Origin: Proteles cristata cristata
Lineage: Eukaryota; Chordata; Mammalia; Carnivora; Hyaenidae
Assembly: GCA_017311185.1 (NCBI GenBank)
Contig: JAESUZ010000346.1
Location: forward strand, 248,001-312,000
DNA: 64,000 nucleotides
Reading direction: 5' to 3'
A program made the translations under genes and the position numbers. This document shows positions 19,616 to 30,500 of the stretch, one piece after another (within the stretch, counting starts at the first letter, position 1; the number at the start of each line of letters is the position of its first letter). The notes below the pieces were generated by a model, which did no database searches, was not told the origin of the DNA, and saw nothing but the letters and a program-made list of their open reading frames with translations.

Positions 19616-21569
19616 CCGCTTTGTGCGAAAATTTGAAGAGCTTTCTGCACATCGGAGCTTTACCTTCCATACCCGATCTGCGTCCCCTCCAACATGGGGG
19701 CAACTGAAAAAGCTTACACAGGAGGCCGAGAAAACTCTTGCTAATGCTGGTCAACCTCGTAATCCTACTAGTTTGCTGTTGGCTATGATGGCTGTGGTTA
19801 CCTGTCAGGTAATGTATGCGCAAGCGATAGAATATACTTATTGGGCTTATGTTCCTAATCCTCCTCTTGTGAGAGCTGTCTCCTGGGGTGAACCTGAAGT
19901 ACAGGTATGCACCAGTAAAACTTCCTTCTTCCCACCACCCGCGTGTGGAGGAATTGAGCATCTGTACCATCATAATAATCAATATAACATAAGTAATGTT
20001 ACTGTTGCAGTAGAGGGCCTCCCCTTATGCATCGGAGGACATCCCTTTTGCCTCTCTACAAGAAAACATAATCATTACTCTTATAATACCTGGGGAGTAA
20101 CATATAATAATTATCATCCTGCTGTCTTTACTGTACTTGTTTCCACCAGGGGATTCAACACCTCTACGACGCCGATGAGTCACCATCCTAACACCTTTAT
20201 ACCATTATGCCCTTCTAACTTTTTTATTCCTTCTCTAGAATCTTTAGAATGGGAAAGATGCCGAGGTCCTCAGCCCTTTAAGGTCATGAATTATTCTGGA
20301 TTTGTTATTGTAGATTGGAGCCCTGATCATGGTCAAATTTTGGAAAAATGGTCTAACAAAACACTCAAATGGCATCGAATCAATGGTACTTTAATGGGTA
20401 ATGGTAATGAAACTGTAAAATGGCAGCAGTTTGCACTCGTTCCCCCTCAGTTGCAATTGTTAGGGTATCCCCACTTTCAAGGGAATATTTGGAAATTATG
20501 GGCAGTTTCAGGGAATCTCACTATATGGACAGGAAACTATACTTTGGATAAGACTGACAGTTCAGGTCCCTTTCATGTTAACTTGCATGTTAATAAATCC
20601 TATTCTGCTACGGCTTGTCTAAAATACCCCTTTGCATTGATGTATGGGAATTGGACTTGGAATGCTACAGAGGGATCTATATCATGTAATCATTGTAATT
20701 TAACACAATGTGTAAATCAGTCATGGTGGAAAAATTTTGAAACACAAATCAATACCTCTAATTTTTCATTGGTAATTGTTAAAACTCGAACCGAAGTATG
20801 GCTGCCTGTAAAGTTGACAAGACCTTGGTCGGACTCTTTTGCTGTATCTCATTTGGGGACTGCTATACAGACCTTGCTTCATCGGTCCCGACGCATGCTT
20901 GGAATAATCATAGCTTCGGTTCTTGCAGTAGCTGCAGTCACTGCGACCGCTGCCGTGACTGGACTAGCTTTGCATCAAGGGGTCCAAACAGCAGACTTTG
21001 TACGGGAATGGCATAAAGGCTCTCATTTATTATGGCAACAACGAGATCTGGATGCACAACTTGCAACTGATGTACTCAATCTTCAACATACTGTTTCATG
21101 GCTTGGGGATCAATTAACTGTCTTATCCACAAAAAGTGTATTGAAATGTGATTGGAATTCCTCTCAATTATGTATAACCTCTGTGCCTTTCAACATAAGT
21201 GAGGGTTGGGAAAAGGTGAAACAGTCACTAACAGGGCATCAAAACCTAACTAAGGAAATTATGGAGTTAGAGCAACAAATTTTGTCTACATTTAGCAAAA
21301 CACTACCTGACATCACTGGGTCCGATCTATTAAGGGATTTGCAGAAAGGGATGAATAATTGGAATCCTCTTGGACATGTGTCTACTCTAATTGGAATGGT
21401 TCTCGTGAATGCTTTATTCATAATATTTTTATGCTGTGTTATTATTTTAGTCTTCCGGTGCTGGCGAAGAAGACAACAACTAAAAAAGGATAGACAACGC
21501 GTTCTCGCCGCCTTACAGTTTGCTACCGCTTCTCAGAAAAAAGGGGGAGATGTGGGAGCCCGACAGTGA
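19608..21569 (+). CDS. env: Provirus env: uninterrupted 653-aa betaretrovirus (HML-like) envelope
   Basis: Env is the fusion glycoprotein, cut into surface (SU) and transmembrane (TM) subunits. The frame starts at 19,608, overlapping the last 8 nt of pol, and stops at 21,567-21,569 inside the 3' LTR. A hydrophobic segment at residues 55-72 is the likely signal peptide, after an unusually long N-terminal region of about 54 residues. SU has 16 N-X-S/T sites and a CNHC (CXXC) at 360-363. A furin-type RSRR lies at 426-429, followed by an Ala/Val-rich fusion peptide (430-455). TM has a C-X7-C loop (514-522) and three N-X-S/T sites, with a membrane anchor at about 591-616 and a basic cytoplasmic tail of about 37 residues. 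The TM loop lacks the CX6CC of gammaretroviral envelopes, which fits a betaretrovirus. No stop or frameshift is present. Whether it is expressed or functional cannot be told from sequence. Confidence 0.93.
   Translation: MDDRFVRKFEELSAHRSFTFHTRSASPPTWGQLKKLTQEAEKTLANAGQPRNPTSLLLAMMAVVTCQVMYAQAIEYTYWAYVPNPPLVRAVSWGEPEVQVCTSKTSFFPPPACGGIEHLYHHNNQYNISNVTVAVEGLPLCIGGHPFCLSTRKHNHYSYNTWGVTYNNYHPAVFTVLVSTRGFNTSTTPMSHHPNTFIPLCPSNFFIPSLESLEWERCRGPQPFKVMNYSGFVIVDWSPDHGQILEKWSNKTLKWHRINGTLMGNGNETVKWQQFALVPPQLQLLGYPHFQGNIWKLWAVSGNLTIWTGNYTLDKTDSSGPFHVNLHVNKSYSATACLKYPFALMYGNWTWNATEGSISCNHCNLTQCVNQSWWKNFETQINTSNFSLVIVKTRTEVWLPVKLTRPWSDSFAVSHLGTAIQTLLHRSRRMLGIIIASVLAVAAVTATAAVTGLALHQGVQTADFVREWHKGSHLLWQQRDLDAQLATDVLNLQHTVSWLGDQLTVLSTKSVLKCDWNSSQLCITSVPFNISEGWEKVKQSLTGHQNLTKEIMELEQQILSTFSKTLPDITGSDLLRDLQKGMNNWNPLGHVSTLIGMVLVNALFIIFLCCVIILVFRCWRRRQQLKKDRQRVLAALQFATASQKKGGDVGARQ
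21535..21550 (+). other. Polypurine tract
   Basis: A purine-only run AGAAAAAAGGGGGAGA directly abuts the 3' LTR. It is the plus-strand primer site and also encodes the end of env. Confidence 0.9.
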
Positions 21570-21995
21570 CCACAAGAAAGTGTGGTTAGGGACGTGGGGA
21601 TGTGCCTGCACACAGGGCTCCCTGCCTGGGCAAGGCATTCCTGCAAACAGGATGCTCTGTCAGGAGGCCTGCACACAGTATCCAAGTTTAATGGTCCGCT
21701 TGCAAACGAGGGAACATGCCCTCCTTAGAAATAAGGAGAAGGCTGGAATTGTGAGCAGGCCTCTTAATAAACATGTTGTGGTCGCTTCCTCCCTTTGCTC
21801 CCCCCGTCCTTGAAATGTGTTTGGCTACTTGCTCTTAATCGGTAAAGGAATGCATCTTGTAGATTTCAGTTTCTATGCAGTTACCGGGGATATAAAATAA
21901 ACCGCAAGAGGGGCTTGCGTAGAATTGTTCCTCCGGCCGGAGTTGTGTCTGTCTGTTGTGTGTGTCTTGTCCTTTGTGTCATTTCGTCCGCAACA
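21551..21995 (+). repeat. Provirus 3' LTR (445 bp)
   Basis: Nearly identical to the 5' LTR, with the same TGTGGGAGCC start and CGCAACA end. The last six env codons and the env stop fall inside its first 19 bp. It is followed by the TAATC duplication (21,996-22,000). Confidence 0.96.
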
Positions 21996-22567
21996 TAATC
22001 AAATTTCCAAAATGTCCTCTAGGGTGCAGTACCATCCTGCTAAAAACTATCCTCTTAGCCAGTAACTTAAAAAACCTGGGGATCTTAGGAATGTTTATAA
22101 TTATTTAAAGAAAATATAAAATAAAATAAACCAATAAAAATCTTATTTGGGGCATTAATTTTAAGAATAATTTGTGCATATTGAGTATTTAACTTGTGCA
22201 TAAGAACTTGGCATGTGTGACAGAATTCAGATTCTAATTTTAATGGTGTATGTCAGTGAGAGATTTAATCTTGTGATGATAAAATTGAAAAAGGTTCGAT
22301 CTGTCAACCAATTTTGAAAGTAAGTACTGTGTAAGAATACTTAAAATTAAAAATGGTATAAGCTTGTTTTATTGAATGTATGTGGTTTACCACTGTTTAT
22401 AGGAAGGTTTTGCTTGTTAGAAACAAAATTTCTTTAAAAGAGAAATGGACTGTAAATGTTGAAAACAAGACCATAGGCCCAAATAGAGTCACTTATGCTA
22501 AGCCCCACAGCACTAAACTGAGCTTTAACCTAATTACAGTTTTGGTTCTCCCAGAAGTGGAGAGAAC

Positions 22568-22782
22568 CACTTTTTTTAAAAAAAAAATTTTAATGTTTAT
22601 TTATTTTTGAGAGAGAATGAGAGAGAGTGACAGAGCATGAGCGGGGCAGACACAGAAACGGAAGCAGGCTCCCGTGGTGAACTGTCAGCACAGAACATGA
22701 CATGGGGCTCAAATTCACAAACCGTGAGATCATGACCTGAGCTGAGGTCAGACACTTAACCAACTGAGCCACCCAGGTGCCC
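22568..22782 (-). mobile_element. Carnivore SINE
   Basis: Reverse-complement SINE ending GAGCCACCCAGGTGCCC. The poly-T start follows CCACTTTTTTT. The TSD is not clear. Confidence 0.9.
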
Positions 22783-22819
22783 TACAAGTAGAATCTTAAA
22801 CCAGTCAATCAGGAGGAAG

Positions 22820-23150
22820 TGCCTGGTCAGCACTAGTTTAATCATTTGCTTCATAAACCTCTGTCATTCCCTAAAGCAAAGTAACCTTGTGATAACCGTC
22901 CTGGTTTTTTAATTTGTTTGTTTTTGCCTTTTTTTGTTTGTTTTTTTGTCTAGTGTAGTTTCCTTGTTCCTACTCTCTTCTGCCTATAAGTCTTTCGTCT
23001 TCTCCAGCTCCCCCGAGCTCCTTTCTATCCCCTAGGTTGGGTGCTGCCCAATTTGAATCAATTGTAAGAGTTAATAAACTCTTATTAATAAAAATAAAAG
23101 AGCTTATTAACCCTTACAATTCTTAATATGCCTCAGTTTATCTTTGTACA
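22820..23150. repeat. LTR-like segment (uncertain class)
   Basis: CCTATAAGTCTTTCGTCTTCTCCAGC, a later AATAAAC and a T/A-rich end resemble class I LTR promoter and poly(A) organisation. The boundaries and TSD are not clear. Confidence 0.35.
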
Positions 23151-23479
23151 CACACGTTCAAACCTAAAAAGAAAATAGGTTGTAAATACCTATGCAACCT
23201 GAAAGTATTTAGGTGAATTTGATTAACTAAGATGTAAAGTTCTCTTAGATTGATAAATGGAATATAAAGTTTTCAATGAAATGTAAATACTTAAGGACTA
23301 TTAGCTTTTAATTTGTTTTCCAATAAATTGAATATTAACTTAAAAAGCACAAATAGTTTTTATTGTTTCTAGAAGTTGCTTCCAAAGATAACCTAAAACT
23401 CACGTGTGTACCAGCCACTTTCTCAGTCTCCCCTGAGCTTAGTAACTGATATCCTCGAATTTGCATATAAAGACAAACC

Positions 23480-23655
23480 AAGCACAAACAACCATTTAAC
23501 CATTAAGGGAAAAGAGTATTAAATTGAATGCATTAAAAATCAGAAGCCCTATTCAACAAAAGACACCAAGAGAAGAATGAAAAATCAAGCCATGCTGTGG
23601 GAGAAAATATTTGCGATATGTATAAGTAACAGTTGATATCCAGAATATATAAATT
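23480..23655 (+). repeat. L1 fragment (ORF2 3' part), left piece
   Basis: Text such as AACAAAAGACACCAAGAGAAG and GGGAGAAAATATTTGCGATATG is typical of L1 ORF2 near its 3' end. It is interrupted by the SINE pair and resumes at about 24,120. Confidence 0.7.
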
Positions 23656-23665
23656 ATTCCTACAA

Positions 23666-24119
23666 GGGCACCTGGATGGCTCAATCAGTTGAGTGTCTGA
23701 CTTCCGCTCATGATCTCATGGGTCCTGAGTTTGAGCCCTGCATCCGGCTCACTGCTGTCTGTGCGGAGCCTGCTTCAGATTCTCTGTCTCCATCTCTCTG
23801 CCCTTCCTCTGCTTGCGCTCTGTTTCAAATAGAAATAAAACATTTTATTCTTTAAAAAATATTTTAAATGTTTATTTTTGAGAGAGACAGAGAGAGAGTA
23901 TGAGACGGGGAGGGGCAGAGAGAGGGAGACACAGAATCTGAAGGAGGCTCCAGGCTCTGGGCTGTCAGCACAGAGCCCGACGCGGGGCTCGAACTCACAA
24001 ACCGTGAGATCATGACCTGAGCTGAAGTCTGACACCCAACCGACTGAGCCATCCAGGTGCCCCCCATAAAACATTTAAAAAATTAAATTAAAAATAAATA
24101 AACAAAAAATAAATAAACA
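23666..24119 (+). mobile_element. Carnivore SINE whose tail is split by a second SINE
   Basis: Head GGGCACCTGGATGGCTCAAT. The outer TSD ATTCCTACAA lies at 23,656-23,665 and 24,120-24,129. The A-rich tail is interrupted at 23,846-24,065. Confidence 0.92.
23846..24065 (-). mobile_element. Carnivore SINE inserted in the tail of another SINE
   Basis: Reverse-complement SINE with TSD ATAAAACATTT at 23,835-23,845 and 24,066-24,076, both within the tail of the older plus-strand SINE. Confidence 0.94.
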
Positions 24120-24192
24120 ATTCCTACAAATCAATAGATTTTGAATAAAAATTCGAAGCAATTTAGGAATAAAAAGAAGCTTCTACAATCTT

Positions 24193-24417
24193 TTTTTAAA
24201 AAATTTTTTCAATGTTTTTATTTTTTTTATTTCTGAGAGAGAGAGAGACAGCATGAGCAGGGGAGGGGCAGAGAGAGAGGGAGACACAGAATCTGAAGCA
24301 GGCTCCAGGCTCTGAGCTAGCTCTCAGAGCCCGACGCGGGGCTCGAACCCACGAACCGCGAGATCATGACCTGGGCCGAAGTTGGATGCTTAACCGACTG
24401 AGCCACCCAGGTGTCCT
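24193..24417 (-). mobile_element. Carnivore SINE
   Basis: Perfect 17-bp TSD GAAGCTTCTACAATCTT at 24,176-24,192 and 24,418-24,434. Confidence 0.97.
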
Positions 24418-24693
24418 GAAGCTTCTACAATCTTACAAAAGTTTTCTATGAAGAAAATCAACAAGAAATATATTCTTTGTGCTGATATATTGGATGAGTT
24501 CCTCTTCAGCTTGGGAGGAGGCAGGGTGTCCACTTCCACCACTTCTGTCCAGTATTCTGCTGCGGGTTCCCCCACCCCCCGCATCATGACGAAAGGGGGA
24601 GTGTGTGGGGAGAAAGGCATGAAGATCGTGAAGGAAGCAGTAAAGCTTTCTTCATGCATAACATGATTTTTTACGTAGAAAGTCAAAGACTCC

Positions 24694-24910
24694 GGGGAGC
24701 CTGGGTGGCTTAGTCGGTTAAGCGTCCGACTTTCGCTTAGGTCATGATCTCGCGGTTCGTGGGTTCGAGCCCCGCGTCGGGCTCTGTGCTGACTGCCAGC
24801 TCAGAGCCTGGAGCCTGTTTCAGTCTGTGACTCCCTCTCTCTCTGACCCTCCCCTGCTCACGCTGTCTCTCTCTCTCTCTCCTATAAATAAAAAAAAAAA
24901 AAAAAAGAAG
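24694..24910 (+). mobile_element. Carnivore SINE (GGCTTAG subfamily), young-looking
   Basis: Head GGGGAGCCTGGGTGGCTTAG. Perfect 16-bp TSD GAAAGTCAAAGACTCC at 24,678-24,693 and 24,911-24,926. The sequence is almost identical to copies at 46.5 and 48.6 kb. Confidence 0.97.
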
Positions 24911-24984
24911 GAAAGTCAAAGACTCCCCCAAAACTTCTAAGACTAACAAGTGGACTCACCGATTCAGTATAAATCGGTAGCATC

Positions 24985-25400
24985 TACAAATGCTGGCGGC
25001 AAAAGCCAAAATGACACTTCATAACCTCAAAAGGTTTTCAAATGACACAGTGGCATCAAACTGGAAAACATTTAGGAACATACGATCAAAGGACATGAAA
25101 GACGTGTACACTGAAACCCAAAAAATACTGCTGAGGGGAAATGAAGGGACCCCACCCGGAAGAGAGAGATAAGCCATACTCCAAGGTTGGAAGACTGAAT
25201 TTTCAGGGGCCAGCACTTCACACACTGGCCTATAGATTCAGTGCAACCATTTACTCCACCTCAAGTGTTCACTCACGAGAAATGACGAGACCTGGCCACC
25301 TTTGAAGACTTGCACACGACGTTCAACACGACTTTGTTCAGAATAGTCCCCTGTTCACAAGAACCCCAAGCTCATATTAACAAGCGAATTAGATAAGCAA
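24985..25400 (+). repeat. L1 fragment (ORF2)
   Basis: Text such as AAAGACGTGTACACTGAAACCC and GATTCAGTGCAACC matches the L1 ORF2 style. It is degenerate and its ends are unclear. Confidence 0.55.
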
Positions 25401-25789
25401 TTCATGTTCATTAGGACATTTAGACATTCTAGAAAGGCCAAGAGGAAAAAAAAAATCAAAGTCCTTTGGTTGCCTACCAACGAGCCCGGGTTCACCGAGC
25501 CCCACTTCTGCCGCATGTTCTTCTCCCCATTTTGCCAGCCTGCGGTGGAGTCCTTAGGTCCGCCTCTAGCTGAGGCCTCCTGCCTTTGCTTTTCTGGAGA
25601 TTATACTGGGCTGCGAGTCAATCATCCAACTCCTAATAGCGTGAATGAATTTGCCTGGGATGTGCCATCCTTCAAGAAATGTGGCAGCGCTGGGCGCCGG
25701 GCCGAGATTCCAGAGCCCCCGAGTCCTACTCTATTACCCTTGCCAGCAGCCACCGGGAGGAGGGAATTTGGGGAAGATTTAGAGCCCTG

Positions 25790-26008
25790 TTTTTTTTTTT
25801 TTAATGTTTTATTTATTTCTAGAAGAGAGAGAGAGACAGCGTGAGCAGGGGAGGGTCAGAGAGAGAGGGAGTCACAGACCGAAACAGGCTCCAGGCTCTG
25901 AGCCGGCAGTCAGCACAGAGCCCGACGCGGGGCTCGAACCCACGATCCGCGAGATCATGACCTAAGCGAAAGTCGGGCGCTTAACCGGCTAAGCCACCCG
26001 GGCTCCCC
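25790..26008 (-). mobile_element. Carnivore SINE (GGCTTAG subfamily)
   Basis: It ends TTAACCGGCTAAGCCACCCG. TSD TAGAGCCCTG at 25,780-25,789 and 26,009-26,018. Confidence 0.95.
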
Positions 26009-26630
26009 TAGAGCCCTGGTTTTGAGTGCCCCCTTGTGGCAGCATCTCAAACCGAAGCTACTTGCATGTGGACAGGGAGACACACAACACCCGCTTGGCT
26101 GGGATGGAGATTTGTTTCAGATGCTGGAGAAGTCTTGGCACGAATCTCAAGCTGGATGGGCTGCAAGCGTGGCTCCCTTTATTAGAGCAAACATTCGTCC
26201 TGGGCGAGCAGAAATCTCACAGTGAAAGGGGTTTTCCAGTACCTTCTTTTTAGGATGTCTTCCCCCCTCCCAGACATGCCATTAGATGTTGTTTCTTCCC
26301 CATCCACAGGGTGGGAAATCCGTGGTTGTGAACATGAACTCACTTCCTGGACCGCAGCGATGGGACCCAGGTGGGCACTTGGCAAATCTGGCCCAAGCGG
26401 AGTTCTTTCCCTGGAAATTCGGAAAGAGCAATACAGACAGCTAACTGCACAGCTGGGTCTACAGTAACGTGGGAAATGGGGCGGCGGTTTATTTAGTTCT
26501 CTTTGATCTCTCCCTGTGGGCTGAGTGGGAGAGAACGCTGGGCTGCCGATAAGGGGAAATGGTGCAAAGGTTTGGAAAGAAGACAGAGAGAGTGAGAGAA
26601 AGAGAGAGCCCTGTCTGTGTTCTCCTTTCT

Positions 26631-26865
26631 TTTCTTTTCTTTTTTTTTTTTTTAAATATTTTTTATTTATTTCTAGGATTGAGAGAGAGAGACAGCGTGA
26701 GCAGGGGAGAGTCAGAGAGAGAGGGAGATACAGACTCCGAAACAGGCTCCAGGCTCTGAGCTGGCAGTCAGCACAGAGCCCGATGCGGGGCTCAAACCCA
26801 CGAACCGCGAGATCATGACCTAAGTGAAAGTCGGCCGCTTACCGACTAAGCCACCCAGGCGCCCC
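26631..26865 (-). mobile_element. Carnivore SINE (GGCTTAG subfamily)
   Basis: Perfect 15-bp TSD TGTGTTCTCCTTTCT at 26,616-26,630 and 26,866-26,880. The poly-T tail is interrupted by TTTTC units. Confidence 0.96.
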
Positions 26866-26999
26866 TGTGTTCTCCTTTCTGGAAGCCCCTGAGGCCTGGC
26901 TGCATCTAGACTTGGGGCTCTGGGATACTCATAGAACTTACTGTGTCTGCTGCCCCAGGTCTTAAGCTACTAGAAGTTCTACCATGTCGGGCCTTGGTG

Positions 27000-27570
27000 C
27001 CTATCTCATTTATTCATTCAGCACATAATTATTGGTCATGTCTACACCCCAAAAAGTACCACTATAGACACTGGAGAAAGAGCAGTGAACAAAAAAGATG
27101 TTTTTACTGTCATGTAGGGGAGATGACAATGAGAAAAACAAACACATAAGTACCTAAGAAGTCAGATGGTGTTGAGGCAATGAAAAGCGGAGTCAGAGGA
27201 ATAGTGAATGTAGACAGAGCAGTCAGTAAAGGCATCTCTGCTTAGGTGGGGCTTGAGCAAAGACCTAAAGGAACTGAAGAAGCAGAGGGAGCCATGTAGC
27301 ATTTTGGGGAAGAGCATCGTGCAGTGAGAACAGTAAGTGCGAAGGTCCTGGGGCAGGAGGTGTTTGAAGAAAACCAAGGATGTGAATGTGACCGATGGAA
27401 TGAGTGAGGGCTGAAGACGAGATCAGAGGGGTGGAGGGAGGGAGCTGAGCAGGATAGGCTGTGCGGGTGTTGGGGGGAGGGGTTGGCAGAAGGCCAAGAA
27501 CCAAAGTCCTTTGGTTCTTGCTCTTGTTGGATAGAGAACAATTGGAGGGTTTTCAGTACATGTGATGATC
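27000..27570 (-). repeat. L2 fragment (3' end)
   Basis: It begins TTTATTCATTCAGCACATAATTATT and contains GCAAAGACCTAAAGG, GTGCGAAGGTCCTGGGGCAGGAGG and a TTGGAGGGTTTT segment. These follow the usual order of an L2 3' region read in reverse. Confidence 0.65.
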
Positions 27571-30500
27571 CTCCTACATTTTTAAAAAATGTAATAATCA
27601 GACATTGGTGTTTATGTTGGGGAGATCCATTGGAGAGTATGGAACTGCATCCATAGGGCTGGTTGGTAACACCCCCCTGGAAGGCGCAGGTCTGGGTCCT
27701 TGGGATCAACTGGGATGGATTTACAGGAAGAATGGAGGCTCTCCCCAAAACGCACTGGGTTCAGGTACTAGCCACTTGATGTCTCTTGGCTTTTGTCCAC
27801 CTGACTCTATCTCTTTTAGGGGCTTGTTTCTTCTCCCATGAGACGGAGCCGAAAGATGGGCCAGGTCAGGTCTCCTCTTGCTTAGGAGGAGAGGCCCCCT
27901 CCCCCTGCCCAGCCTTCCCTCACTGGCCAAAGGGGACTGAGGGGCTGGGGGTAGTGTCTGCAGTGCGCCCACACCCAGGGCTCACATCCAGGCACAGAGA
28001 CCGATCAGGGACCTGCCCAGGCCTTTGCATTCTAAACAATCTGGAACCTTCCTCCTGTTCTCAGTACAAGCCCTCTCCCCCGTGTTATTGACACATGGGG
28101 TCCGCACAGTGCATCTTTCATTGTCCCAGTTTTCTGAGACGTTTGTATTGAGAAATAGTATTTTTATCTAAGAAACAAGTAGAAAAAGCAGGATCCACGT
28201 GTGTTTCTCCTGGAGTCCACCTTGATGAGGCGGCAGCCCCCTGCAAAAAGGAAGTCTTTCTTAGGGTGATGACAGAAACACGTGAGGCCCCTTAAGACCT
28301 GTGCTTGGAAATGGTGTCTGTCACCCACTTCCATCCCCTCCCATTGGCCGAAGCCAGTCACGTGGTCAAGCCCCACATCAAGGAGTATGGAATTACTCTG
28401 CCCAAAATGAGGCCATGGCAAGGGTGTGGGCACAGGGCGAGGTGAAGAATGGGGGCCAGTCATTCGATCTCTCACACGTGGTCAGTGTGCAATACATCCT
28501 GTTTATTCCAAGTCAGCTTGTATATTCTCTGGGTCTCAAATGTGTACCTGGAGCATTTAAAACCACTGTCTGGGAGGATTTTAACTTGATTTCCTCAAGA
28601 GATTGCTTTTGGCTGCAGAAAGCAAAGGGCCAAGCTGCCTGGGGTGCTTGAAAAAATAGAACAGCTCTTTCTGGAGAGAAAAAAAAAAAAAAAAAGCCTC
28701 CACCAGCCATGACTTGGGGCTTTTAAGATCTGGGTCTGGGGCTCCGTCACTGTGGATGGGAAATATCCATTAGCACAGCCATTAGAATATAGCATCGGGG
28801 CGGAGGCCAAGGACAAGGCCTCTGGGCCGGAGCAAAGCTTTTGATTCTTCTGCAAGGCTGCAGGGAAAAGACTAATAAGAAGCCTGGGCCAAGTGCAGTG
28901 CACACATTATCTCATTTAATGCTTGCAGCGGCCCTGAAAAGGGGTATTTTTAAACCCACGAAATGGAGCACTTACATCCGTACAATTATAATGCCTCTCC
29001 CTGGGTAATTACTTGAATGGAATTTTGTTGAGTGTGATGCAGTCCATTTCCCAGCATTGCCGGAAAATTTTGAAACACAGGTCAAGTACCCTCACCTTCA
29101 AGTTCTATCAGGAAGCTTGCTTAATAGAGACTCCAGTGCAGCAAGAGTGTCTCGCATTAAGTGAGCCGGCGAGGTCTCTGAGGCAGCGCGTAGGACCTCC
29201 TCATCTGCCCCCTGCAGTTTAGACGGGTCTGCTTGGTGCCTCCCCGACACGCTGGGGTCTCTAGGTACCACGCGTGGGATGCCGGTGGTCTGGAAGCAGG
29301 CTGAACCTCCCCCCAGCCCCCCTGGAGGAATAGGAGACCCTCACCGTCCCCGGCCTCGGGACATCTCTTTCCATCCTTTTTGGTTGTCACCTCTGGTCTT
29401 CTGCGAGCCAGGCGGGAGCTGTCCACTCTTCCTCTGCCTTTGGTCAACAGCTAACTTGAGAGCCCACGTCACGAGGCTTCGGTGGCTGGTGGGGAGAGAT
29501 GGGCGGGGGTAACACAGGACAGGCAGAAGGAAGCAGGGAGCGACTTCCTGCTCTTCTCTGTCGCTGTATCTTCTCCATTTCCCATCCTCCGAGTCCCTCC
29601 CTGACTCCTTACGTTCCTGTCGCCGCACCTGCTAAGGGCTTCCTGTCATTCTGCCCTCCCTGCCCTTTGTGCGCTCTCTTCTTCATCCCACATTCGGGGA
29701 CCCGGCAGTGTGACGCTACTGTCTACTGGAGGAGAAGAGGCTCCAGCAGGTGCCCAAGGCCACAAAGGCGGTCCGTGGCAGGGCCACGTGTCCTTTAGGA
29801 ACTCCGGGCTCCAAACTCCTGCCCTGTACTGCTCCTATAGGTGCATATCCCAGTGCTTCTCATGCAAACCACCTGGGGGGCTTGACAGCCGTCAGATTCT
29901 GGAGAGGGGCCTGCATTTCTCACAGGCTCCCAGGTGATGCGGATGCTGCCGGTCCACGGACCACACTTTGAGGAGCCAGAGTATATAGTGTTTTACAAAG
30001 CCCATCTACGCATGTGATTCCTCCCGATCCTTGCCACAACCCAGAAGGGCTGGCAGGCGGGAGTCTGTGCATTTATATTTTAGAGACGAGGGGGTTCAGG
30101 TCCCAAGAGCTGGCAGGACATGCTCGAAGCCTCCTGGGTAGCAGGCAGCATCAAGGAATTGGAACCCAGGCTTCTGATTAGCAACTTGATGCCTGGTTTG
30201 CAACGCTGGCGGGGGGGCGGCGAAGACGGGCCGGCGTGAGGCTGCAGGCTTTGGCCTGCTAGGTACCACTCTGCACCTGCTACATACCGTTTCTGGGGTT
30301 GATGCCCCTGCCTCTGAGAGCGGCCTTGAAATTGTGGTGACTGTCCTTTCCTATTCTGAGGTCCCATTGTTCCTGGCCTAGGGAGGTGCCCCAGCAAAAC
30401 GAAGGACTCCAGAAAAGTTGTGTGTGGCCATAGGTGGAGAGCACACACATCTCCGAGGGCAGGGCTCCCGGTTTCCCGGTGCCAGATCAGGTGTGCTTTG

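Larger units (their letters stand above)
14077..21995 (+). mobile_element. Full-length betaretrovirus-like endogenous provirus (class II ERV)
   Basis: This is a 7,919-bp provirus in the order 5' LTR, primer-binding site, gag, pro (dUTPase then protease), pol, env, polypurine tract, 3' LTR, flanked by TAATC. Class II assignment rests on several points: dUTPase fused ahead of the protease, GGGAAAC at the gag-pro junction, two CCHC knuckles, a short-R LTR with overlapping TATA and AATAAA, and an HML-like envelope lacking the CX6CC motif. gag has one in-frame TGA. pro has a frame offset and an altered catalytic triplet. pol has a TAG and a further frame offset near its end. env is uninterrupted. 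It is probably a felid-lineage insertion, since the two LTRs are nearly identical. Confidence 0.95.

Noticed and set aside
27242..27748. 168-codon minus-strand frame
   Set aside because: It lies across an L2 fragment and low-complexity Ser/Pro text, with no domain.
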